From the NCBI GenBank assembly GCA_903871715.1, contig CAIQHW010000001.1, positions 1 through 7,061 on the forward strand: a stretch of 7,061 nt of DNA, written 5' to 3'. Shown here piece by piece: positions 1 to 7,061 of the stretch. Under the pieces are notes generated by a model. The model searched no databases and was not told the origin of the DNA. It saw only the letters and a program-made list of their open reading frames with translations. Every line of letters starts with the position of its first letter. Position 1 is the stretch's first letter. Source of the stretch: an uncultured bacterium (GTDB taxonomy: Bacteria; Bacteroidota; Bacteroidia; Chitinophagales; CAIODY01). Position numbers and translations under genes: made by a program.

Positions 1-1
1 C

Positions 2-2977
2 AGTGAGTTTCCGTGTATGAATATTAATTTGAGTGGAAATTACGATGCAACCAAACTGAAAAAATTTGCTGATGATTTAAAAGATAAAATTGAAACGAAC
101 AAAGAAATTACTCGTTGCGATATCATTGGTGCGTTGGATAGAGAAGTAAAAGTGAATGTTGATTTATACAAGAGCCAAGCGGCTTACGTGAGTTTGACTG
201 ATATTGAAAATCAGTTGAAATACAACAACATGAGTGTGAGTGGTGGCGATATTAATGTAAAAGAATTACGTCGTACACTTCGTATTAGTGGTGAGTTTAA
301 GACAGTGGAAGATATTCGCAACATGACTTTCAAAGGTGGACAAGGCAATGTGGTTCGCTTGGGTGATATTGCTGATGTGGAAGATGGATATAAAGACAGA
401 GAAAGCTATGCTCGATTAGACCACAAGCCAGTTATCACTTTGAATGTGATAAAACGCAGCGGCGAAAATTTGATTAACGCTGCTGAAAAGATCAAAGCAT
501 CAGTTGCTGATTTTCAAAAAAATAAATTCCCTAAAGACCTTACGGTTACTTACACTGCTGACTTGAGTGTGCAAACGCAAGCGCAATTGAATGACTTGAT
601 TAACACCGTTATTCTTGGATTTTTGTTTGTAACATTAGTGTTGATGTTTTTCATGGGTGTTGAAAATGCCTTCTACGTGGGGCTTTCAGTGCCATTGAGT
701 TCAATTTTGGCATTTTTATTTTTACCGGGTTTAGGATTTTCGTTGAATGTAATTGTGTTGTTTGCTTTCTTATTAGCGTTAGGAATTGTGGTGGATGATG
801 CGATTGTGGTAATAGAAAATTCACATCGAATTTTCAACAAACACAAAGACATGACCATTATGGAAGCCGTGAAAGAAGCTGCTGGTGAGGTTTTCTGGCC
901 CGTACTTACAGGTACATTGGTGAACGTTGCGCCATTTTTCCCATTATTATTTTGGCCAGGTATTGTTGGTAGATTCATGTATTTCTTACCAATGACTTTG
1001 ATTATAACTTTGTTTGCATCGTTATTGGTAGCGTTTGTTATCAACCCAGTTTTTGCAGTTTCGTTTATGAAACGCGACCATGAATACAAAAAAGAAAGTG
1101 TGGGCAAATACCGCAAAGCCTTTATTTTCTTGGGCATTGTGGGTGTTTTATTCTTGTTAGGATTTTTTGCAAATAAAAATTATACGATGTTGGGCTTAGC
1201 AAATTTCATGTTCTTCGTCATCTTGTTATTGTTGTTGATGCATTATGTTTTGAATCCTATGATTCATAAATTTCAAGAAGGCTTTTTACCACGTTTGCGA
1301 AATGCTTATCGCCGCTTGGTTACCTGGGCAGTGCACAATCCAGGAAAAGTTTTAACAGGTACAATTTTCTTTTTAGTGTTGAGTATTGTTTTATTAGGAA
1401 TGCGTAAACCAAAAGTTTTATTCTTCCCTGATGGCGACCCTAACTTTGTGTATGTGTATGCTGAAATGCCTATCGGTACTGATGTTGCGGCTACTGATTC
1501 GGTTACAAAAATTTTAGAGAAAAAAGTTTACGATGTGATTGGCGAACACAATCCGTTGGTTGAAAGTGTAATTTCAAATGTGGCAATCGGTGCTGGCGAC
1601 CCCCAAAACCCTGATAGAACGCCACAATCGCACAAATCAAAAATCACAATTGCATTCAAATCAGCAGAAGACAGACATGGTGCACCAACTGCTCAAATTT
1701 TAACTGCGATTAGAAATAATGTAAAAGGTTTGCCAGGTGTAAAAGTAATTGTAGATAAAGAACATGGCGGACCACCAACTGGAAAGCCTGTAAACATCGA
1801 AGTTTCGGGTGATGATTTTGATTCGTTGGTTGCTATTTCGGCTCGTGTAAAAAACCTGGTGAACAATAGCGGCATCAAAGGAATTGAAGAATTGAAAAGT
1901 GATTTGGTGTTGAACAAACCCGAATTGAAAGTGAAAGTAGATGTAAATAAAGCACAACGTGAAGGCTTGAGTGTTGGGCAAATTGCTGGTGCGTTGTATC
2001 AAGTGTTGAATGGAAACCGTGATTACGCCAAGTATCGCGATGCGGATGATGAAATTCCAATCATGGTGAAATTGGATAAAAAATATCGCGATAAACCTGA
2101 AGATTTATTGAACATCATCATTGCTTTCCGTGATATGACTAACGGACAATTCCGTCAAATTCCTTTGAGCAGTGTTGCAACGGTTGAATTTTCAAACAAC
2201 TTCAGCGGCATTAATCGTAAAAATCAAAAACGTGTTGTAACCCTTGGCAGCAATGTGTTAGAAGGATTTAATGCGAATGAAATAAATGCAGATTTGAAAG
2301 AATTATTCAAGACAACAAAATTGCCTGAAGGTTATGAAATCAAACAAACGGGTGAGCAAGAAGACCAAGCAGAAACTGGTGCTTTCTTAGGAAAAGCATT
2401 TATGGCAGCCATCGCATTGATGTTCTTGGTAATCGTGATTCAGTTCAATTCAACATCAAAACCATTAATCATTTTCACCACTATTGCATTCAGTTTCATT
2501 GGTGTGTTTATGGGTTATGCAGCAAGCGGCGACCCAATGGTAATCGTTATGACAGGCGTTGGTATTATGGCACTGGCTGGTATTGTGGTGAAGAATGGTA
2601 TCATCTTAATTGAATTTATTGATGAGCTGAAAGCTCGTGGTCATCGTACTTTAGAGAGCGTAATTGAAGGTGGTGTAACGAGAATGACGCCAGTTTTATT
2701 AACTGCTTGCGCTGCTATTTTAGGATTGATTCCATTGGCAATTGGTGTAAACATTGATTTCCCAGGTTTATTTACGCACTTCAAACCAAACATTTGGTTA
2801 GGTGGCGATAGCGTTGTGTTCTGGGGACCATTGGCTTGGACAATCATTTACGGATTAGTGATTGCAACCTTCTTAACCTTGGTTGTTTCCCCTTCGATGT
2901 ATGTGATTCGTTACAAATTAAAATTGAAACAAGAGCACAGACAGTTGAGAAGAAAGATTGAAAAAGGTGGTGAATAA
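2..2977 (+). CDS. RND-superfamily efflux pump permease subunit (AcrB/HAE-1-like), 5' partial
   Basis: Inner-membrane component of a tripartite efflux pump; the family exports drugs, detergents or other amphiphiles by proton antiport, working with a periplasmic adaptor and an outer-membrane channel. The frame is open to the left edge: the codons before the ATG at 17 read S-E-F-P-C, continuing the first porter subdomain, so that ATG is internal and TM1 plus about 130-140 residues are missing. Numbering from that Met, 986 residues remain: porter region 1-190, TM2-TM6 about 196-346, TM7 about 444-461, second porter/docking region 465-790, TM8-TM12 about 793-964, and a basic tail. The proton-relay residues are present: D260-D261 in TM4 (GIVVDDAIVV) and K859 in TM10 (GIVVKNGI). 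GGPPTGKPV at 584-592 is typical of the HAE-1 clade. Two extra hydrophobic stretches (368-384, 392-412) lie between TM6 and TM7. The substrate cannot be read from sequence; a metal pump is less likely. A terminator follows at once, so this is the last gene of its operon; adaptor genes are presumably upstream. Confidence 0.93.
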   Translation, partial: SEFPCMNINLSGNYDATKLKKFADDLKDKIETNKEITRCDIIGALDREVKVNVDLYKSQAAYVSLTDIENQLKYNNMSVSGGDINVKELRRTLRISGEFKTVEDIRNMTFKGGQGNVVRLGDIADVEDGYKDRESYARLDHKPVITLNVIKRSGENLINAAEKIKASVADFQKNKFPKDLTVTYTADLSVQTQAQLNDLINTVILGFLFVTLVLMFFMGVENAFYVGLSVPLSSILAFLFLPGLGFSLNVIVLFAFLLALGIVVDDAIVVIENSHRIFNKHKDMTIMEAVKEAAGEVFWPVLTGTLVNVAPFFPLLFWPGIVGRFMYFLPMTLIITLFASLLVAFVINPVFAVSFMKRDHEYKKESVGKYRKAFIFLGIVGVLFLLGFFANKNYTMLGLANFMFFVILLLLLMHYVLNPMIHKFQEGFLPRLRNAYRRLVTWAVHNPGKVLTGTIFFLVLSIVLLGMRKPKVLFFPDGDPNFVYVYAEMPIGTDVAATDSVTKILEKKVYDVIGEHNPLVESVISNVAIGAGDPQNPDRTPQSHKSKITIAFKSAEDRHGAPTAQILTAIRNNVKGLPGVKVIVDKEHGGPPTGKPVNIEVSGDDFDSLVAISARVKNLVNNSGIKGIEELKSDLVLNKPELKVKVDVNKAQREGLSVGQIAGALYQVLNGNRDYAKYRDADDEIPIMVKLDKKYRDKPEDLLNIIIAFRDMTNGQFRQIPLSSVATVEFSNNFSGINRKNQKRVVTLGSNVLEGFNANEINADLKELFKTTKLPEGYEIKQTGEQEDQAETGAFLGKAFMAAIALMFLVIVIQFNSTSKPLIIFTTIAFSFIGVFMGYAASGDPMVIVMTGVGIMALAGIVVKNGIILIEFIDELKARGHRTLESVIEGGVTRMTPVLLTACAAILGLIPLAIGVNIDFPGLFTHFKPNIWLGGDSVVFWGPLAWTIIYGLVIATFLTLVVSPSMYVIRYKLKLKQEHRQLRRKIEKGGE

Positions 2978-3000
2978 GAGTTTATAAGGATAATAAATAG

Positions 3001-3035
3001 AAAATCCCGAAGCAGAAATGTTTCGGGATTTTTTT
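3001..3035 (+). terminator. Rho-independent terminator of the RND efflux gene
   Basis: A perfect 11-bp inverted repeat (left arm 3001-3011, right arm 3022-3032) encloses a 10-nt loop and runs into a T tract (3029-3035, followed by GTTTT). The core is ATCCCGAA paired with TTCGGGAT. It starts 23 nt after the RND stop codon, as expected for an intrinsic terminator ending that operon. The opposite strand has only a short, interrupted T run beyond the hairpin, so it probably works mainly in the plus direction. Confidence 0.9.
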
Positions 3036-3237
3036 GTTTTGTACTCACAACAGCTCCTTTTGATATGGTTTTAAAGGGCATTTGGTGATGTTCTACAATT
3101 GGTTTTTAAAAATTTGAGATATTAATTCAACAACTCATTTTTCAGAAATAAAGGCATTCATTAGTTGCTATTTCAAGTCCAAAAGTAATTTTTAAAATTA
3201 AACCTGCCACATTTCCTTATCTCAATTATTGTAGTTG

Positions 3238-3245
3238 TAATTTTG
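3238..3245 (+). promoter_or_regulatory. Probable Bacteroidota-type -7 promoter element for rlmN
   Basis: TAATTTTG matches the Bacteroidota sigma-ABfr -7 consensus TAnnTTTG exactly and ends 20 nt before the rlmN start codon. Transcription would begin a few bases downstream and leave a leader of only about 10-16 nt. A TTG -33 element at the usual 19-21 bp distance is not evident, so the call rests on the -7 box and its position. The upstream terminator supports the need for a separate rlmN promoter. Confidence 0.5.
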
Positions 3246-3265
3246 CCGCAGCAAAAAATTAGACC

Positions 3266-4303
3266 ATGGCACTGCAAAAAAACATTCGCGAATTATCGCT
3301 TGAGGATATAAAAAGTGAAGTAGCAAAATTGAATGAGAAATCGTTTAGGGCTCAGCAGATATGGGATTGGCTGTGGAAAAAACAAGTGCGCTTGGTAGAT
3401 GACATGAGCAATTTGCCCAAAGAATTGCGCAACTATTTTAAAGAAAATTTTTCGTTTCATGCTTTGCAAACCGACCACATTCAAGTGAGTGAAGATGGCA
3501 CTCAAAAATTTCGATTCAAAACTTTTGATGGTCATTTTATCGAAGGTGTTTTAATTCCCACCTCTACTCGGCTCACAGCTTGCATCAGCTCACAAGTAGG
3601 ATGCAGCCTCACTTGCAGGTTTTGCGCCACTGGCAAATTGGGCAGAGAACGCAATTTAGATTTTGACGAAATTTTTGACCAAGTGGCTATCATCAATCAA
3701 AAAGCGGTGGAGGTGTACGACAAAAAAATAACCAACATTGTGTACATGGGCATGGGTGAGCCTTTACTCAATTATAAAAATGTGATGCGCTCTATTCATT
3801 TTATTACATTGCCCGATGCACTGGCAATGAGCCCTTCAAGAATTACGGTAAGTACGGCTGGCATTGCCAAACAAATTATTCAGTTGGCGGATGACAATGC
3901 AAAATTTAATTTGGCTTTATCGTTGCATGCTGCTGATGATTTGAAACGCAGCAAAATGATGCCCATCAACGACAACAACAATTTAGAATCGTTGATTGCA
4001 GCATTGGATTATTATTTTCTAAAAACAAAATTGCCTATTACCTACGAATACATTTTGTTTCATAATATCAATGATGGTTTGGATGATATTCAAAACTTGA
4101 CCAAGCTTTGCAGGCGAATTCCGTCAAAAATAAATGTGATTGAATACAACACAGTGGAGGGAACAAATTTTCGCAAACCAGATGAAAAAAAATTCGAGCA
4201 ATTTATTGCAGCTTTAGAAAAAAACAAAGTGAATGTAAGAGTGCGACGCAGCCGTGGTAAAGATATTGACGCTGCTTGCGGACAGTTGGCAAATAAGGGT
4301 TAA
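3266..4303 (+). CDS. rlmN: 23S rRNA (adenine(2503)-C(2))-methyltransferase RlmN
   Basis: Cytoplasmic radical-SAM enzyme that methylates C2 of A2503 in 23S rRNA at the peptidyl-transferase centre; E. coli RlmN also methylates A37 of some tRNAs. The 345-residue length is normal for the family. An N-terminal helical RNA-binding domain (about 1-90; FRAQQIWDWLWKK at 27-39) precedes the radical-SAM barrel. The 4Fe-4S cluster motif CxxxCxxC is C113, C117, C120 within GCSLTCRFCATGKLG, GMGEPL at 162-167 is the SAM-binding motif, and C338 in the C-terminal ACGQL is the cysteine methylated during the ping-pong mechanism. Each is intact, so the enzyme should be active. The start is firm: an in-frame TAG (3260-3262) lies one codon before the ATG, and the next Met is residue 47. 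No Shine-Dalgarno sequence is visible; the leader is A-rich. The related Cfr resistance enzyme methylates C8 of the same base, but the housekeeping RlmN motifs and length favour RlmN. The gene is monocistronic, with a promoter-like box upstream and a hairpin downstream. Confidence 0.96.
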   Translation: MALQKNIRELSLEDIKSEVAKLNEKSFRAQQIWDWLWKKQVRLVDDMSNLPKELRNYFKENFSFHALQTDHIQVSEDGTQKFRFKTFDGHFIEGVLIPTSTRLTACISSQVGCSLTCRFCATGKLGRERNLDFDEIFDQVAIINQKAVEVYDKKITNIVYMGMGEPLLNYKNVMRSIHFITLPDALAMSPSRITVSTAGIAKQIIQLADDNAKFNLALSLHAADDLKRSKMMPINDNNNLESLIAALDYYFLKTKLPITYEYILFHNINDGLDDIQNLTKLCRRIPSKINVIEYNTVEGTNFRKPDEKKFEQFIAALEKNKVNVRVRRSRGKDIDAACGQLANKG

Positions 4304-4321
4304 ATCATTTTAAAAAAAATG

Positions 4322-4369
4322 AACTTAAAAAATCCCACTTGATAAATTTCAAGTGGGATTTTTTAAGTT
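4322..4369. terminator. Bidirectional intrinsic terminator between convergent genes
   Basis: A perfect 21-bp inverted repeat (4322-4342 with 4349-4369) surrounds a 6-nt loop. The GC-bearing core is TCCCACTTGA / TCAAGTGGGA, flanked by A6 on the left (4327-4332) and T6 on the right (4359-4364), so each strand gives a hairpin followed by U residues. A further A8 run at 4312-4319 adds U residues for minus-strand transcripts. It starts 19 nt after the rlmN stop and ends 12 nt from the stop of the convergent Asp-box gene, so one element can serve both. Confidence 0.9.
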
Positions 4370-4380
4370 GAAAATGCCTA

Positions 4381-7061
4381 TTACATTTTTACAAATTTTC
4401 TAGTAACACTTTTTCCGTTTGCTTTGATGCAAACAATGTAGGTGCCACTATTCCAAGAGGATACATTCAATTCAGTTTTGTTATTGATTCCTTTTTCATT
4501 CCACATCATTTGCCCATTCAAATTATACACTTCTAATGTTGCATTGACAAAATCGCTGCTCAAAATAATATTGGTGGTGTTATTTGTTGGGTTAGGATAA
4601 ATGTTGATGTTGCTATAAAGTGGTTGGTCGTTAATACCAGTGTAATAGCTACTTTTGTGGGTGTTAATAGTATCGCAACCTACACAAAGTGTATTAGTGT
4701 ACCAAGCTCCACGACCGTGTGTAGCAGCAAACAGCCAATAATTGTAGTTGTGCTTTAGATTGGCTGAATCTTGCTTGCAACGGCTGAAAAAAAGTTGCAT
4801 AGTAGGCATGTGTGGAAAAGTTGCATTTTCATCATTCCAAGTAGGCGATGATGCCCAAATGTTGGATGTGCTATAAACGCCAAACTCAGTACCCACAACT
4901 GCTTGGTTGTTATTTAATGGATTAATATCAATACTATAACAAGGCATTGAAGGTAAATTACCTTGTCCAACTGTTGACAGGGTATTTGCAGTTCCAGTTG
5001 ATGTCATGGCATTTGTTATCCGTAAAATGTGGTTGGTAATTCCATAATTTGCCCAAGTGATTACTATATTATTTGAATTGGTAGGGTCAATACCAATACC
5101 AGTTACAGGGGCATTGGCGTGATAAAGCTGGGTAGTGTGAATTTGATGCGCAACTGACATTTGAAAAAAAGTTGTTGCTGGTGGATAAGTAGTAGGATAG
5201 TTTAAATTCAAACTATCAATGCGCCAAAAATTGCCAGATTCATCTCCCACAAATAAAGTGTTGCCGTCGTGCGTACTCTTCATTACTAAAGCATTGCTGG
5301 TGGAACTAGTTATTTGATACCAAGTAGGGCTTGAAGATGATGGGGTTACACAAACCCAAATACCTTGTGTTGTTGGCAAGTATAATCTTGAATTAAGTGT
5401 CAGATTTAAACCATTAAGATTAGAATCTTCGTTTTCATATAAATATAATCGAGTCATAAAAAATCCGCCTTGGTCCATTGCCCCGTCGGAGTTTGCATCA
5501 ATATGGCTATCAAAGCAAGTTGAAAAATTATGTCCTCCATTTATGCTTCTTTCTAAAACTTGTGCTTGTGGTTGGTCGCCGTAGGTAGTAACAAAAGAGG
5601 TTAAGGTATCTATATGTGAATAAGCTGCTTCAAAACCATCGCCACCTTTAACTGATTTTACATAGCCAGCATATAGGTTAGTATAATCATTTAAAAACGA
5701 GCCATTATCTTGTGCTCCACCAACCCATGCGCCATTTAAGCTGGCTCCAATGCCATAAAGTTGGGTTACACCATAACCTTTATTATGTGTATTAAAATTA
5801 GGATTACCACTTTTTGCATTGGCGCAAACGCTTATGCCACCATCAGTACCAGTGAAAAATATATTTGGATTAGTAGGGTCGAATAAAACCACATGATGGT
5901 CGGCATGAACATAGGTGGAAGAAAAAACCGAATTGCTCCAAATAGAAACTTGATGCCAAGTGTTGGCTACGCCATCCCATTGTTGCAAGTCTAAACCGCC
6001 TGTGTAAATCATATCTGGATTGTCGGGCACAACTGCCAAACTCATACTATAATCGCCTTGATTAAATAAATCTGATGTAAAAAATGCAGAGTTAATAGGT
6101 GAAATGATTGACCATGTATTTCCTTGATCAGTTGAACGCAAAACATTTGCCGCTGATGCATTGATCGTAGTTACATAGATATAATTGTTGTTGCTGGGTG
6201 CAAAAGCAATTTTTGCACGTGTTGCCGAAATAGTATTTGAGCCATCCGTTAAAGTTGATGGAGAAAAACTATTACCGCCATCAGTTGAAATATTGATAGA
6301 GGATTGGCCAGAAAAGGCTGCAGCAATTACCATCCCATTGTTGGAAATTTTTACATCCGTACATCTTGAAAGCAAATTATTTGGTGCAGGATTAAATGAA
6401 TTTCCTGCATCGGTTGAAACATACAAACCTTTTTGTGTGGCTACAAATAAAGTGTTTGCATCGGTTGGAGAACAAGCTATAGCATCTGTAAAATTCCATG
6501 GCGATGAATAACTATTAGCTGGCGGTGTAGTGCTAGGCAAGTGCGTAAATGTTGCGCCACCATCTGTAGATTTGAAAACGCCATAACCTGGAAAACCTGA
6601 AAAATTGCTTGAAGTAGAGTATGCAACAATATTTGAACCCAATATTTCGCCGGTTGAAAAATAAATATCGCCATTAGCTGCTTGAGCTAATGCTGTAATA
6701 CACATGTTGCCCAACGAATCGCATTGTGCTTGTTTATGCCATGTTTGCCCGGCATCGTTGCTTTCCCATAAGCCACCACCAACACCACCTGCAAACATGT
6801 GCAGGCGATTATTTTTATCAATTAGCAAGGCTCGGGTGCGCCCACCAATATTATCGGGTCCTAAATTTTTCCACTGCAAGCCCAAACCTGTTGATTTAGC
6901 TCGATTTGCAGCACCAAACATCTGTTGCACATCGTGCAGTGCTTGATAATAATCGTTTGGATTTACTGTACCCGTTTGCACATTTTTGTGCAGCATGTTC
7001 CAATATTCCATTGCTCCTTTAATAGAATGTTGCTCATTTTCTTTTTCATTTTTTTCTGCAA
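4381..7061 (-). CDS. Secreted Asp-box (BNR/sortilin-like) beta-propeller protein with T9SS type A sorting domain, 5' partial
   Basis: Large exported protein of Bacteroidota type; function unknown. The frame stays open past the ATG at 7011 to the window edge with a charged stretch (AEKNEKENEQHSIKGA), so the true start and any signal peptide lie outside. Numbering from Met 7011 (876 residues): a short helical region (1-40), then a beta-propeller region opening WKNLGPDNIGGRTRALL, as in VPS10/sortilin-like and BNR glycosidase-related proteins. Asp-boxes (S/T-x-D-x-G-x-x-W/F) occur at 84-91, 148-155, 199-206, 242-249 and 293-300, with a degenerate one (N for D) at 489-496. FTGTDGGIS (386-394) and ATHGRGAWYTN (772-782) are typical blade sequences of this group. 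Residues about 801-876 form the T9SS type A sorting domain, with YPNP at 805-808 and a C-terminal RKFVKM. The protein should cross the outer membrane through T9SS and be released or surface-attached. Glycosidase activity should not be assumed, because Asp-boxes are structural and no catalytic set is recognisable. The stop is TAA at 4383-4381. Confidence 0.88.
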   Translation of the reverse strand, partial: AEKNEKENEQHSIKGAMEYWNMLHKNVQTGTVNPNDYYQALHDVQQMFGAANRAKSTGLGLQWKNLGPDNIGGRTRALLIDKNNRLHMFAGGVGGGLWESNDAGQTWHKQAQCDSLGNMCITALAQAANGDIYFSTGEILGSNIVAYSTSSNFSGFPGYGVFKSTDGGATFTHLPSTTPPANSYSSPWNFTDAIACSPTDANTLFVATQKGLYVSTDAGNSFNPAPNNLLSRCTDVKISNNGMVIAAAFSGQSSINISTDGGNSFSPSTLTDGSNTISATRAKIAFAPSNNNYIYVTTINASAANVLRSTDQGNTWSIISPINSAFFTSDLFNQGDYSMSLAVVPDNPDMIYTGGLDLQQWDGVANTWHQVSIWSNSVFSSTYVHADHHVVLFDPTNPNIFFTGTDGGISVCANAKSGNPNFNTHNKGYGVTQLYGIGASLNGAWVGGAQDNGSFLNDYTNLYAGYVKSVKGGDGFEAAYSHIDTLTSFVTTYGDQPQAQVLERSINGGHNFSTCFDSHIDANSDGAMDQGGFFMTRLYLYENEDSNLNGLNLTLNSRLYLPTTQGIWVCVTPSSSSPTWYQITSSTSNALVMKSTHDGNTLFVGDESGNFWRIDSLNLNYPTTYPPATTFFQMSVAHQIHTTQLYHANAPVTGIGIDPTNSNNIVITWANYGITNHILRITNAMTSTGTANTLSTVGQGNLPSMPCYSIDINPLNNNQAVVGTEFGVYSTSNIWASSPTWNDENATFPHMPTMQLFFSRCKQDSANLKHNYNYWLFAATHGRGAWYTNTLCVGCDTINTHKSSYYTGINDQPLYSNINIYPNPTNNTTNIILSSDFVNATLEVYNLNGQMMWNEKGINNKTELNVSSWNSGTYIVCIKANGKSVTRKFVKM
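4384..4611 (-). other. T9SS type A (Por) C-terminal sorting domain
   Basis: These are the last 76 codons of the Asp-box protein. The pattern is that of the family: INIYPNPTNN at the start, then a strand LEVYNLNGQ, then LNVSSWNSGTYIVCI, and a basic end KSVTRKFVKM. In known T9SS cargo this domain directs passage through the outer-membrane translocon and is usually cleaved by the PorU sortase, often with attachment to A-type lipopolysaccharide. That the host has a T9SS is inferred from this domain; no machinery gene is in the window. Confidence 0.9.
6112..6762 (-). repeat. Series of five Asp-box (BNR) protein repeats
   Basis: This section encodes five matches to S/T-x-D-x-G-x-x-W/F: SNDAGQTW, STDGGATF, STDAGNSF, STDGGNSF and STDQGNTW. 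Each sits in a beta-hairpin of a propeller blade, and they are spaced 43-64 residues apart. The shared motif also produces similar short DNA segments (for example cggttgaaac and cagttgaaat on the plus strand). These are diverged coding repeats within one gene, not a mobile or tandem DNA repeat. Confidence 0.8.

Larger units (their letters stand above)
2978..3265. other. Intergenic region between RND gene and rlmN
   Basis: This is 288 bp of AT-rich noncoding DNA. The left part holds the RND terminator and the right end holds the likely rlmN promoter. Between them (about 3040-3235) I see no open frame with recognisable protein character, no tRNA-like fold, no long inverted repeat and no tandem repeat. 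Confidence 0.6.

Noticed and set aside
673..1137. Minus-strand open frame inside the RND gene
   Set aside because: It is antisense to conserved membrane segments of the RND pump, has no recognisable protein features, and is a by-product of the coding strand's composition.
1693..2060. Overlapping short minus-strand frames within the RND gene
   Set aside because: They overlap each other and a well-supported porter-domain coding region, with no promoter or family similarity.
2641..2847. Short minus-strand frame near the 3' end of the RND gene
   Set aside because: It is antisense to conserved TM11-TM12 coding sequence and has no independent support.
3180..3187. TACTTTTG on the minus strand, a match to TAnnTTTG that would drive leftward transcription towards the RND gene
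   Set aside because: No gene lies downstream on that strand and there is no TTG at the expected -33 distance. A match to a six-defined-base motif is expected by chance in AT-rich DNA.
3293..3535. Minus-strand frame inside rlmN
   Set aside because: It is antisense to the N-terminal domain of an intact rlmN and has no recognisable features.
3266..4303. Cfr-type antibiotic-resistance methyltransferase
   Set aside because: The motif set, length and lone housekeeping-like context fit RlmN; nothing points to a plasmid or transposon.
6185..6946. Plus-strand and alternative minus-strand open frames within the Asp-box gene
   Set aside because: They arise from the repetitive Asp-box coding sequence; the long minus-strand frame has clear domain structure and a sorting signal, while these have none.
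7011..7061. ATG at 7011 as the true start of the Asp-box protein
   Set aside because: The frame is open upstream to the edge, no signal peptide follows this Met although the protein carries an export domain, and the upstream residues resemble the charged linker that precedes this region in similar proteins. A GGAG-like stretch just upstream (AAAGGAGCA) could be read as an SD motif but is better explained as coding for K-G-A.

Overview
The window looks like an ordinary chromosomal stretch from a member of the Bacteroidota, possibly a Chitinophagales- or Sphingobacteriales-like lineage; the order is a guess. Evidence: AT-rich DNA, a secreted protein ending in a type IX secretion (T9SS) type A sorting domain, a Bacteroidota-type -7 promoter element (TAnnTTTG), and gene starts without a clear Shine-Dalgarno sequence. 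No mobile element, CRISPR array, tRNA or rRNA is visible.

Layout. (1) Bases 2-2977, plus strand: most of an RND-superfamily, proton-driven efflux pump inner-membrane subunit. Its first ~130-140 residues lie off the left edge. It is followed 23 nt later by a strong intrinsic terminator, so it is the last gene of its transcription unit. (2) Bases 2978-3265: intergenic, holding that terminator and a probable promoter for the next gene. (3) Bases 3266-4303, plus strand: complete rlmN, the radical-SAM 23S rRNA A2503 methyltransferase. (4) Bases 4304-4380: a short convergent intergenic region almost filled by a perfect 21-bp hairpin that can terminate both flanking genes. (5) Bases 4381 to the right edge, minus strand: a large secreted Asp-box (BNR/sortilin-like beta-propeller) protein with a C-terminal T9SS signal. 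Its N-terminus, including any signal peptide, lies off the right edge.

The three genes do not form a pathway. They are three independent transcription units: an envelope efflux pump, a housekeeping RNA-modification enzyme, and an exported or surface-attached propeller protein of unknown ligand. I found no convincing evidence of a new biological system. The points most worth a second look are two extra hydrophobic segments in the RND pump, the enlarged loop before its last helix, a possible calcium-binding loop in the Asp-box protein, and the bidirectional terminator.
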